In this document: one piece after another, positions 1 to 5,302 of the stretch
Numbering within the stretch: the stretch's first letter is position 1
Layout of the letters: every line of letters begins with the position of its first letter
Assembly (NCBI GenBank): GCA_964432995.1
Contig: CAYSPU010000334.1
Coordinates: forward strand, 1 to 5,302
Length of the DNA stretch: 5,302 bases
DNA from: CAYSPU01 sp964432995
GTDB lineage: Bacteria > Verrucomicrobiota > Verrucomicrobiia > Limisphaerales > JAHDYP01
Direction of reading: 5' to 3'
Program-made: the position numbers and the translations under genes
The notes under the pieces: generated by a model
Told to the model about the DNA's origin: nothing
The model's database searches: none
The model's input: the letters and a program-made list of their open reading frames with translations, nothing else

Positions 1-720
1 CTCAAAGCCGAGGCCAACCACTACGACAACGGTTCCCAGACTTCCTGCGTCCTGCCGCTCGCCTTTGGTCTGGTCCAGCCGGAACGCGAGGCCGGGATCT
101 TCGCGCATCTCGTGGACAAGATCACCCAGGAGAGCAAGAACCACGTCGGGACCGGTCTGATTGGCGGCCAGTGGCTCATGCGCACGCTGACGGATCATGG
201 CCGGGCCGACCTCGGCTACACGCTCGCCTCGCAGAAGACCTACCCGAGCTGGGGTTACATGATCGAGAAAGGCGCCACCACCATCTGGGAACTCTGGAAT
301 GGCGACACCGCCGATCCCGCCATGAACTCCGGCAACCACGTCATGCTCGTCGGCGATCTCATCATCTGGTTCTTCGAAGACCTCGCCGGGATCCAATCCG
401 ATCCCGAAGACCCGGGGTTCAAGAACATCATCATGCGGCCGCACCCGGTGCCCGGCCTCGAGTGGGTGAAGGCTTCGCACCGTTCGCCGCAGGGCTGGAT
501 CCGCAGCGAATGGCACCAGGACAACTCCGGGTTCCGCTGGGACCTGGAAGTGCCGGTGAATTCCCAGGCCACCGTTTGCGTGCCGACCTCCGATGTGGCG
601 AACGTCACCGAGGGCCGAAAGCGCGCGGAACGCGCCGATGGCGTCCACCTCCTGCGATCGGAACCGGGTTATGCGGTCTACTCCGTGGGCTCGGGGCTTT
701 ACCGTTTTGAGAGTCGGTGA
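1..720 (+). CDS. Alpha-L-rhamnosidase, GH78 family, C-terminal part (5' end outside window)
   Basis: This is an open frame from the window edge to TGA at 718-720, giving the last 239 residues of a larger enzyme. The family removes terminal L-rhamnose from plant or microbial glycans by an inverting mechanism; many members are secreted, but the N-terminus is not visible here. The first ~145 residues match the end of the (alpha/alpha)6 catalytic barrel: TGLIGGQWLMRTL, then the hallmark GATTIWELWNG (codons 91-101), then the SGNHVMLVGDLIIWFFEDLAGI stretch (two halves around codons 110-131). The Glu in IWELW (codon 97, bases 289-291) aligns with the catalytic base known from GH78 structures. The rest (from about PGFKNIIMRPHPVPGL) is the C-terminal beta-sandwich domain typical of the family. 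It is followed after one base by the Nudix gene, so the two are probably cotranscribed. The GH78 assignment is secure; the exact substrate is unknown. Confidence 0.93.
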   Translation, partial: LKAEANHYDNGSQTSCVLPLAFGLVQPEREAGIFAHLVDKITQESKNHVGTGLIGGQWLMRTLTDHGRADLGYTLASQKTYPSWGYMIEKGATTIWELWNGDTADPAMNSGNHVMLVGDLIIWFFEDLAGIQSDPEDPGFKNIIMRPHPVPGLEWVKASHRSPQGWIRSEWHQDNSGFRWDLEVPVNSQATVCVPTSDVANVTEGRKRAERADGVHLLRSEPGYAVYSVGSGLYRFESR

Positions 721-721
721 A

Positions 722-1339
722 ATGAACACGTTGGAAATCGCCCGCGAGCTGCAGGCCATCGCGCAGACGGGGCTCCATTTCGCGGAGAACCCATACGACC
801 GCGAGCGCTACGAGCGGGTGGGGAAGCTCGCCGCCGAGTTGCTGGCCAGCCATTCAAACCTCGCGCCCCGGACAATCTACGACTGGAACGCGGCGGAGTT
901 TGGCTACGCGACGCCGAAAGTGGATGTGCGTGCGTTCGTCCTTCGCGACGGCAAGGTGCTGCTCCTACGCGAGAACGCCGATGCGGGGAAGTGGACCCTG
1001 CCGGGCGGCTGGGCCGACGTGAACGAGACGCCGGCCGAATCCGTCGTCCGCGAAGTCCGGGAGGAATCGGGATATGAGGTTGAGCCCCGGTGTTTGCTGG
1101 CCGTGCTGGATCGCGAGCGGCAGGGGCACTCGCCGCCGTTTCCCTATCACGTCTACAAGCTCTTCTTCCACTGCGAGATTGTGGGTGGCGCCCCCATGGC
1201 GACGGCGGAGTCGGCGGAGTCGCGGTTCTTCGATCGGGGTGCGCTGCCGGAGCTTTCGACCAGCCGGGTGCTGCCGGCGCAGATCGAACGCTTCTTCACG
1301 GCAGTTGCTCAAGGGACCCAGAGGACGGAATACGACTGA
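722..1339 (+). CDS. Nudix hydrolase with YjhB-type N-terminal domain (ADP-ribose / CDP-choline pyrophosphatase-like)
   Basis: The protein has 205 residues and is likely a cytoplasmic hydrolase of a nucleoside diphosphate linked to another moiety. Residues 1-~60 (ELQAIAQTGLHFAENPYDRERY...) match the helical Nudix N-terminal domain found in B. subtilis YjhB-like proteins. Residues ~66-195 form the Nudix fold. The Nudix box is complete: G96, E102, R110-E111, R113-E114-E115, S116-G117-Y118, matching GX5EX7REUXEEXGU, so Mg-dependent catalysis should be intact. LPGGW precedes the box. Members with this N-terminal domain include ADP-ribose and CDP-choline pyrophosphatases; the sequence alone does not decide between them. 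The ATG at 722 was chosen because the protein then starts exactly at the N-terminal domain; an earlier in-frame ATG at 593 would overlap the rhamnosidase and add unrelated sequence. The spacing to the upstream stop is one base (TGAAATG), indicating translational coupling. No functional link to rhamnose release is obvious. Confidence 0.92.
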   Translation: MNTLEIARELQAIAQTGLHFAENPYDRERYERVGKLAAELLASHSNLAPRTIYDWNAAEFGYATPKVDVRAFVLRDGKVLLLRENADAGKWTLPGGWADVNETPAESVVREVREESGYEVEPRCLLAVLDRERQGHSPPFPYHVYKLFFHCEIVGGAPMATAESAESRFFDRGALPELSTSRVLPAQIERFFTAVAQGTQRTEYD

Positions 1340-1342
1340 AGG

Positions 1343-1367
1343 CAGCCGCCGACGTGAGTCGGTGCTG
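1343..1367 (+). terminator. Candidate terminator-like hairpin after the Nudix gene (no T-tract)
   Basis: Four bases after the Nudix stop codon, CCGAC (1349-1353) pairs with GTCGG (1358-1362) around a GTGA loop, a GNRA-type tetraloop in RNA. A G-T pair (1348/1363), a bulged C (1347) and CAGC/GCTG (1343-1346 with 1364-1367) extend the stem. No run of T follows, so this is not a canonical intrinsic terminator. It could act in Rho-dependent ending or 3'-end protection, or be chance in GC-rich DNA. Confidence 0.3.
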
Positions 1368-1403
1368 GGAGATGGGTGCGCGAGTTCGGTGCCGGAGGGA
1401 AGT

Positions 1404-1422
1404 GCGCGGACTGATCCCGCGC
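1404..1422. other. Small GC hairpin in the convergent gap
   Basis: GCGCGG (1404-1409) can pair with CCGCGC (1417-1422) around a seven-base loop. It lies in the 93-base gap between the convergent Nudix and transferase-like genes, 11 bases beyond the stop of the - strand operon. There is no T-tract on either side. It is the only visible candidate for a 3'-end structure of the - strand operon, and it is weak. Confidence 0.2.
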
Positions 1423-1432
1423 CGCAGGACGG

Positions 1433-2230
1433 CTACTGGGCACTGAAGCGGCTGCGGTCGGCGAGTTCCTGCAACCGCCCGCCGTGGAACGTCTCGAGGT
1501 ACTCCGGGAGGTCGAGGAGGTGCCGGCCGCGTTGCTGCTGGTCGCGATCGATCAGGAACCTGAGTTCTTCGAGGTTCGAGGACCAGGCGCTGCCATTGAA
1601 GAACTCGATCCCGCTGAACTGGGTCTTGTAGAGCGCCCGCTCCGAGTAACAGGTGCCCAAGTGCAGATGGCCAAAGCCGGCCTCTGCGAAGTGGCCGACG
1701 GCCCAGGTCATCATGAACATGCCCAGGTTCCGCTGCAGATAGGCGAGGTCGTAGAACGCGTAGTAGTAATGGGCAAGTTCCGGTTTCTGGACGTAGAGCA
1801 GAGCGGTGCCGACCTCGCGGGCCTCGGCGGCATCGCGGAAGACCAGCAGATGACTGATCACCGGCGAGCGCATCAGCGTGTCCAGCCGCTCGCGCGACAT
1901 CACCTCATCGCCAAACCGCTGGTCGGCATAGGCCTTCCACGCCTCGCGCCGGGCCTCGCTGTAGTCGAACTCCGCGCGGGGCACGAGGGTGGCCGAGATG
2001 CCCGAGCCTTTGCGCAGGATCCGTCGGTTCTCGGACGACGGTTGGTATTGGCGAAGATCCACGCGCAGGTTGCGACAGAGATAGAACCGATCCATCTGCG
2101 GCGACGCCGGCAGAAAACCGTGGCGCATCAAGTCGGCCGGGGTCTCCCCGCCCTCCGGCACCGCCCAAATCACGTAGGGGTACAGGTAGCGCGCGTAGTC
2201 GGACTGCGTTTCCGAAAAGAGCAGTTTCAT
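1433..2230 (-). CDS. Ate1/Bpt-like aminoacyl-tRNA-protein transferase fold protein (GNAT superfamily)
   Basis: The protein has 265 residues. Arginyl/leucyl-tRNA-protein transferases (Ate1, Bpt) move an amino acid from a charged tRNA to an acceptor amine through a GNAT-like C-terminal domain. Here residues ~125-226 match that domain: HYYYAFYD (154-161), RNLGMFMMTWAVGHF (167-181), GHLHLGTCYSERALYKTQF (187-205, cf. the family's YLGYWI...MxYKxxF), then EFFNG. The N-terminal part keeps FYLCRNLRVDL and YQPSSENRRILRK (49-74), which align with the family's C-x-V-x-x-R-V and F-x-P-S-x-x-x-R-R regions. Only C52 of the usual N-terminal cysteines is visible. The ATG at 2230 overlaps the racemase stop (ATGA), which fixes the start; an extension to 2299 would only add antisense-like sequence inside the racemase gene. 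It is the last gene of a three-gene operon. It may transfer an amino acid to a small molecule rather than a protein; a generic N-acyltransferase is the alternative. Fold assignment is good, substrate unknown. Confidence 0.72.
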   Translation of the reverse strand: MKLLFSETQSDYARYLYPYVIWAVPEGGETPADLMRHGFLPASPQMDRFYLCRNLRVDLRQYQPSSENRRILRKGSGISATLVPRAEFDYSEARREAWKAYADQRFGDEVMSRERLDTLMRSPVISHLLVFRDAAEAREVGTALLYVQKPELAHYYYAFYDLAYLQRNLGMFMMTWAVGHFAEAGFGHLHLGTCYSERALYKTQFSGIEFFNGSAWSSNLEELRFLIDRDQQQRGRHLLDLPEYLETFHGGRLQELADRSRFSAQ

Positions 2231-3429
2231 GACAGTTCCACTCGTGGCAGGCGGGACCGCCAGCCGGCGAGGATGTCGTAGGAGACGCTTCCCTTCCAAG
2301 CGGCCAGATCGTGGGCGCTGATCTCTTCGTCGCCCTGACGGCCCAGGAGAACCGCTTCGTCCCAGAGCGCGGCCTGCGGGATCCCACTGAGATCGACCCC
2401 GATGCTATCCATGGCCACGCCGCCCAGGATCGGCGCCCGCCGACCGTGCAGCAGGACGTGCCCGGTGTTCCGGAGTCGGGGATAGCCATCGCCATAGCCG
2501 AGCGGCAGGACACCGATGCGGCGGGCGGACGCCGCACGATACTTCAAACCGTAGCCGTAGATGTCCCCGGGTTGGATGGTGCGGACGACAATGATCTGCG
2601 CCTTGACCGAGAGGACCGGTTGCAGGCCGGAGACCCGCCGACAGACCGCAGACGGGTAAACGCCGAGGGGGAGGATCCCGAGGCGGACGAGGTCGAAGTG
2701 CGCTTGGGGGAGGTCGAGGTAAGCGCCGCTGTTGCAGTGGTGACGGAGGCCGGGGCGGATCCGCAGTGTCTCGAGGGCGCGGAGGAATTCCTGGAACCTG
2801 CTGATTTGTTCGAGGGCAAACGACTTGTCGGATTCGTCGGACATGGAGAAGTGGCTCATCACTCCAGCGAGAACGAGTCCGGGGAGTTGGGCGACTTGGG
2901 CGGCGGCCCGGGCAGCAACATCCCAGCGGACGCCAAAGCGGCTCATGCCGGTGTCGACCTTCAAATGCACCGGCAGACACCGACCCGCTCGCTGCGCCAG
3001 TCGATCCAGCAGACGTGCCAACTCCACGTCGCCAACGCTCACCGCGAAACCATGCTGCAGACAGTACGGCAGCTCGTCCGGATGCCGTTCGCCGAGCAGG
3101 AGGATGGGGGCATCCAGGCCAGCGCCGCGCAATTCGATGCCTTCGTCGAGGGTGTTGACGCCCAGCCAAGTGGCGCCGGCGGCAAGGGCGGCGCGGGCAA
3201 CGGCAACCGCCCCGTGTCCGTAGGCCTGATCCTTGACCACCGCGAGGAATTGGAGGTGCGGCGGCGTCTCGGCGCGGATCAGGGCGAAGTTCCGCGCCAA
3301 CTGGGCGTGGTCGATCTCGATCCAGGCGGGGCGCGGGCCCCGGCTGCCGGCGCGGATTTGGGCGATCAACTCCTGGTCCGGGCGGGGCAGGCGGAGGGTG
3401 CCGTCCGTCGCTGGCGCTTCAGATTCCAC
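2227..3429 (-). CDS. alr: Alanine racemase family, PLP-dependent amino-acid racemase
   Basis: The 400-residue protein has the family's usual architecture: a PLP-binding TIM barrel followed by a beta domain. It would interconvert L- and D-alanine (or a related amino acid) in the cytoplasm. AWIEID (35-40) is the standard start of the domain. The PLP lysine is K66 in AVVKDQAYGHG (family norm AVVKANAYGHG). VHLKVDTGMSRFGV (154-167), HCNSGAYLDLP (231-241) and R249 in LVRLGI (R contacts the PLP pyridine nitrogen in known Alr) are present. The second catalytic base, Tyr, aligns with Y293 in YGYGLKY, and MDSIGVDL follows in the beta domain. The GTG at 3429 is 15 bases after the ligase stop with a weak GAAGAG upstream; it gives ~34 extra N-terminal residues. 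A TTG at codon 21 is an alternative. The stop overlaps the next gene's ATG. It could be the housekeeping enzyme for peptidoglycan D-Ala, but the operon suggests a dedicated copy; the sequence does not settle this. Confidence 0.93.
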   Translation of the reverse strand: MESEAPATDGTLRLPRPDQELIAQIRAGSRGPRPAWIEIDHAQLARNFALIRAETPPHLQFLAVVKDQAYGHGAVAVARAALAAGATWLGVNTLDEGIELRGAGLDAPILLLGERHPDELPYCLQHGFAVSVGDVELARLLDRLAQRAGRCLPVHLKVDTGMSRFGVRWDVAARAAAQVAQLPGLVLAGVMSHFSMSDESDKSFALEQISRFQEFLRALETLRIRPGLRHHCNSGAYLDLPQAHFDLVRLGILPLGVYPSAVCRRVSGLQPVLSVKAQIIVVRTIQPGDIYGYGLKYRAASARRIGVLPLGYGDGYPRLRNTGHVLLHGRRAPILGGVAMDSIGVDLSGIPQAALWDEAVLLGRQGDEEISAHDLAAWKGSVSYDILAGWRSRLPRVELS

Positions 3430-3444
3430 GGCGTGCTCTTCGGG

Positions 3445-4725
3445 TCAGACTTCACCAGGAGGCCAGAGGGACTGGCCGACGTCCAGCCGGTAATAGCTGC
3501 CTAGGCAATGGAGGGCGCGGATCGTGGCATAGGCCTTGGCGATCGCCTCCGGCAACGTGCGGGCCAGGGCGGTCACATCGGCGATGCGATGGCCCGTCAT
3601 GTACAGCCCGAGGCGCGGGTCGCGCGCGACTTCGTTCCACCAGATGTCGCCGGGTGTCGTGCCCCGGACTTGGACCGGCAACCGCGGGCCTTCCAGGCTG
3701 ACGTACGGGTAGCCGTGTCCGGCCAAAGTCAGGGAGCAACCGAAGCGGAGGCCGGGGCGGAAACGCGGTCGCAGCGGCCGGTTGTGGGCGGTGTCGCGGA
3801 GGACCGCGGCGGGGTTGTCCAGGAGTTGCAGGATCATGGGCCCGCTGGTGACGCCGAGGCGCACGTTGTATTCGAGAACGTGCCACCGGTTCCGATGGCG
3901 GATGGCGGTGACCTGCACCGGTCCGTGGAAGCCGACCTTGCGGAACCAGGGCAGCAACGGGCGCAGGAGCGCGCGGGCCAGGCCGTATTTGTCGCCCGGG
4001 TCCTTCTCGATCAGTCCTCCCAGCGGTGCGCCGGCCACGATCCCGAGGTTGCCGTCGAAGGCCCGCTTGTACTCCTGGTTGGTGACCAGCGAGTGGAGTT
4101 CGCCCCCGCTCACCAGGGCGATGTGGCCGGCTTCGGCGCGTCCCAGGTACTCCTGCAGGAAAATGCCTTCGGAGTCGTCCACGCGTTCGAGCCAGGCCAG
4201 CGTTTCGTCCGGGGTCTCGCAGACGATCGTGTGCACCGGGCTGAAGGGAGAACAGAGCGGGTTCTTGATGACGAAGGCGCGTCGCCGGCGCTCGACAATC
4301 CGGCGGGCTTCGGCGCGGCGGGCGGGCGCGTGCGACTCGGGGAACGGAATGCGGTACCGACGGCACAGCGCCCGGGCGAAATCGCGATCGCGCTCGAGCA
4401 GGAGGGCGTCGCCGACGGGGCAGAGGATCGGCACTTTGCGGTCCAGGAACTCGCGGGTCCAGGGTTTGAAGGCCCATTCGATGGACATGGGAACCACGAA
4501 CTCGGCGCCTTCCCGTTCGAGCGTGGCGAAGGGATCCGGGTGTTTGGTGGCGTCGTAGGCGGGGCCTTCGAGGGAGGCGCCGTAATGGCCGTAGGGTCGG
4601 GTGAGGTAAGCCGAGACCCGGGCACCGTTCTGGCGGAGGGTGCGCATCACGCCGTGGGTGAAGGCGCCCACGCCGAAGACCATGATTCGAGTCGCGTCCC
4701 GACCAGAAGTTCCCGGTTGTGCCAT
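3445..4725 (-). CDS. PurD-like ATP-grasp ligase (glycinamide ribonucleotide synthetase paralogue, divergent substrate site)
   Basis: The protein has 426 residues from the ATG at 4725, near the size of PurD. The order of domains follows PurD: an N-terminal glycine-rich loop GVGAFTHG (18-25; PurD GxGGREHA), LERDRDFARALCRRYRIPFPESH (two halves around 111-133; PurD LExSKxFxKxxxxxxxIPT), ATP-grasp lysine K154 in FVIKN, hinge QEYLG (191-195), QEYKRAFDGNLG (217-228), metal-binding LEYNVR (284-289), and a PurD-C domain with GHGYPYVSLEGP (336-347), MTGHRIADVTALARTLPEAIAKAY and the terminal YYRLDVG. The PurD signature RFGDPExQ is replaced by RLGVTSGPM, and GPNTGGMG by a GIVAGAPLGG stretch, so a different carboxylate or amine substrate is likely. 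The ATG at 4683 is an alternative start (412 aa); a GTG at 4872 is unlikely because it fills the divergent promoter region. It is the first gene of the operon. Amide- or peptide-bond formation with ATP is the family chemistry; the product is unknown. Confidence 0.83.
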   Translation of the reverse strand: MAQPGTSGRDATRIMVFGVGAFTHGVMRTLRQNGARVSAYLTRPYGHYGASLEGPAYDATKHPDPFATLEREGAEFVVPMSIEWAFKPWTREFLDRKVPILCPVGDALLLERDRDFARALCRRYRIPFPESHAPARRAEARRIVERRRRAFVIKNPLCSPFSPVHTIVCETPDETLAWLERVDDSEGIFLQEYLGRAEAGHIALVSGGELHSLVTNQEYKRAFDGNLGIVAGAPLGGLIEKDPGDKYGLARALLRPLLPWFRKVGFHGPVQVTAIRHRNRWHVLEYNVRLGVTSGPMILQLLDNPAAVLRDTAHNRPLRPRFRPGLRFGCSLTLAGHGYPYVSLEGPRLPVQVRGTTPGDIWWNEVARDPRLGLYMTGHRIADVTALARTLPEAIAKAYATIRALHCLGSYYRLDVGQSLWPPGEV

Positions 4726-4740
4726 AGATGTTGGGGCATG

Positions 4741-4769
4741 GTTGTGAATCGCGCCCGGCAGCGGGTCAA
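4741..4769 (-). promoter_or_regulatory. Candidate promoter of the ligase-racemase-transferase operon
   Basis: On the - strand, TTGACC (4769-4764) matches five of six bases of a sigma-70 -35 box. After 17 bases comes CACAAC (4746-4741), a poor -10 match with three of six bases. Transcription would start near 4734, leaving a leader of only about 8 bases before the ATG at 4725, or about 50 if the ATG at 4683 is used. No clear Shine-Dalgarno precedes either ATG. This is a weak, sequence-only call. Confidence 0.25.
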
Positions 4770-4843
4770 ACCGAAAGTGTGTCGGTCCATTCGGCTCTTG
4801 CTTGGAGGCGGCAGTCCTTGATACTTTCCGCGCCCGCTGCCGG
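4755..4843. repeat. 11-base perfect inverted repeat spanning the divergent promoter region
   Basis: CCGGCAGCGGG (4755-4765) is the exact reverse complement of CCCGCTGCCGG (4833-4843), with 67 bases between. One arm lies in the spacer and edge of the candidate - strand promoter; the other lies just after the candidate + strand start point. It could be a pair of operator half-sites or simply GC-rich chance. Confidence 0.55.
4798..4825 (+). promoter_or_regulatory. Candidate pckG promoter
   Basis: TTGCTT (4798-4803), 16 bases, then GATACT (4820-4825) form a weak sigma-70-like pair, with three of six and four of six consensus matches. Transcription would start near 4832, about 50 bases before the pckG ATG. 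The region is the only AT-richer patch in the 158-base divergent gap, which supports the location more than the motif quality does. Confidence 0.25.
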
Positions 4844-4872
4844 ACCGCAGCGAGATCGAGACTCCAAACCAC

Positions 4873-4882
4873 GGAAGAAGGG
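4873..4882 (+). promoter_or_regulatory. Ribosome binding site of pckG
   Basis: A purine run GGAAGAAGGG (4873-4882) ends one base before the ATG at 4884; its GGAAG part lies six bases from the start codon, a good Shine-Dalgarno distance. It is the clearest ribosome binding site in the window and supports the chosen pckG start. Confidence 0.65.
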
Positions 4883-4883
4883 T

Positions 4884-5302
4884 ATGGCCAAACAGAAACT
4901 CGGAACGTGCAACACGAAGAACCCGCAGGTCGTCGCCTGGGTGGAACAAGTGGCGAAGCTCTGTCAGCCGGATCGTGTCTTCTGGTGCAACGGATCGGAC
5001 CAGGAGAAACAGAGTCTGACGGAGGAGGCCGTTGCGAAGGGCATTCTCATCCCGTTGAACCAGCAGAAGTGGCCGGGGTGTTATCTGCATCGGTCCAATC
5101 CCAATGACGTCGCGCGGGTCGAACAGTGCACGTACATCTGCACGGACAGTCAGGAGGAGGCGGGTCCGACGAACAACTGGATGGCCCCGAAGGAGATGTA
5201 CCGCAAGCTGAACGCCCTGCTCGAAGGGAGCATGAAGGGGCGGGTGCTGTACGTGGTTCCGTATCTGATGGGGCCCCCCGGATCGCCGCTGGCCAAGATC
5301 GG
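4884..5302 (+). CDS. pckG: Phosphoenolpyruvate carboxykinase (GTP), N-terminal part (3' end outside window)
   Basis: The first 139 codons plus two bases are visible; the family is usually about 600 residues, so most of the protein lies beyond the edge. The enzyme converts oxaloacetate and GTP to phosphoenolpyruvate, CO2 and GDP, the entry step of gluconeogenesis, in the cytoplasm. Family landmarks seen in order: WVEQVAKLCQPDRVFWCNGS (19-38), LNQQKWPGCYLHRSNPNDV (58-76) with AR at 77-78 (the Arg of the DVAR motif contacts substrate in known structures), EEAGPTNNWMAPKEM (91-105) and SMKGRVLYVVPYLMGPPGSP (116-135). These are distinctive of the GTP-dependent class and not of the ATP-dependent PckA. 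The catalytic P-loop, metal ligands and omega lid are not in the window. The gene runs divergently from the ligase operon with 158 bases between start codons. The ATG is supported by a strong ribosome binding site. Confidence 0.95.
   Translation, partial: MAKQKLGTCNTKNPQVVAWVEQVAKLCQPDRVFWCNGSDQEKQSLTEEAVAKGILIPLNQQKWPGCYLHRSNPNDVARVEQCTYICTDSQEEAGPTNNWMAPKEMYRKLNALLEGSMKGRVLYVVPYLMGPPGSPLAKI

Noticed and set aside
593..721. N-terminal extension of the Nudix gene from an ATG at 593.
   Set aside because: It lies inside the rhamnosidase C-terminal domain in another frame and adds no family-like sequence; the ATG at 722 starts exactly at the known N-terminal domain.
1340..1432. Possible small gene, tRNA or CRISPR in the convergent gap.
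   Set aside because: Only 93 bases; there is no start with a ribosome binding site, no tRNA arms and no direct repeats. Only two small hairpins are visible.
1484..4821. Three long + strand open frames (1484-2281, 2311-3504, 3508-4821) opposite the - strand operon.
   Set aside because: Their translations are low-complexity, rich in Arg, Gly, Ala, Asp and Glu, and match no family, while the opposite strand encodes three clear enzyme families. They are antisense shadows of GC-rich genes.
4726..4872. 49-residue upstream extension of the PurD-like ligase from a GTG at 4872.
   Set aside because: The added residues have no PurD counterpart, the extension would nearly abut the pckG ribosome binding site, and it would consume the divergent promoter region. 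The ATG at 4725 gives a normal PurD length.
4647..5090. - strand open frame of 147 codons across the pckG start.
   Set aside because: It overlaps the well-supported pckG frame and the intergenic region and shows no recognisable domain.
1..5302. Search for insertion sequences, attachment sites, CRISPR arrays and RNA genes.
   Set aside because: No transposase, terminal repeats, repeated spacers, tRNA or rRNA sequence were seen by eye; genes fill almost the entire window.

Overview
The window looks like a piece of a GC-rich (well over 60% by eye) bacterial chromosome with compact gene spacing. The left-edge gene is a GH78 alpha-L-rhamnosidase and the right-edge gene is a GTP-type phosphoenolpyruvate carboxykinase. 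This pairing would fit a polysaccharide-degrading soil or aquatic bacterium, for example Verrucomicrobiota. That placement is a weak inference from gene content; no rRNA or other marker gene is present.

Layout: (1) On the + strand are the 3' end of a GH78 alpha-L-rhamnosidase (1-720) and, one base after its stop, a complete Nudix hydrolase with an N-terminal YjhB-type helper domain (722-1339). (2) A 93-base convergent gap (1340-1432) holds two small hairpins without T-tracts. (3) On the - strand is a tight three-gene operon, read right to left: a PurD-fold ATP-grasp ligase (4725-3445), an alanine racemase (3429-2227, 15 bases downstream) and an Ate1/Bpt-like aminoacyl-tRNA-transferase-fold protein (2230-1433, ATGA overlap with the racemase). 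(4) A 158-base divergent intergenic region (4726-4883) carries weak candidate promoters in both directions and an 11-base perfect inverted repeat. (5) On the + strand is the 5' part of pckG (4884 to the window edge).

The part most worth attention is the - strand operon. Its three enzyme types are an ATP-dependent amino-acid-ligase fold, a PLP amino-acid racemase and an aminoacyl-tRNA-dependent transferase fold. Together they suggest a small pathway that makes and conjugates a (possibly D-) amino acid. The ligase keeps the ATP-grasp core of PurD but has lost the family's glycinamide-ribonucleotide signature, so it is probably not a purine enzyme. The transferase keeps the C-terminal catalytic fold but lacks most of the N-terminal cysteines. 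I do not recognise this cassette as a described system; the pathway is an inference from gene content and spacing.
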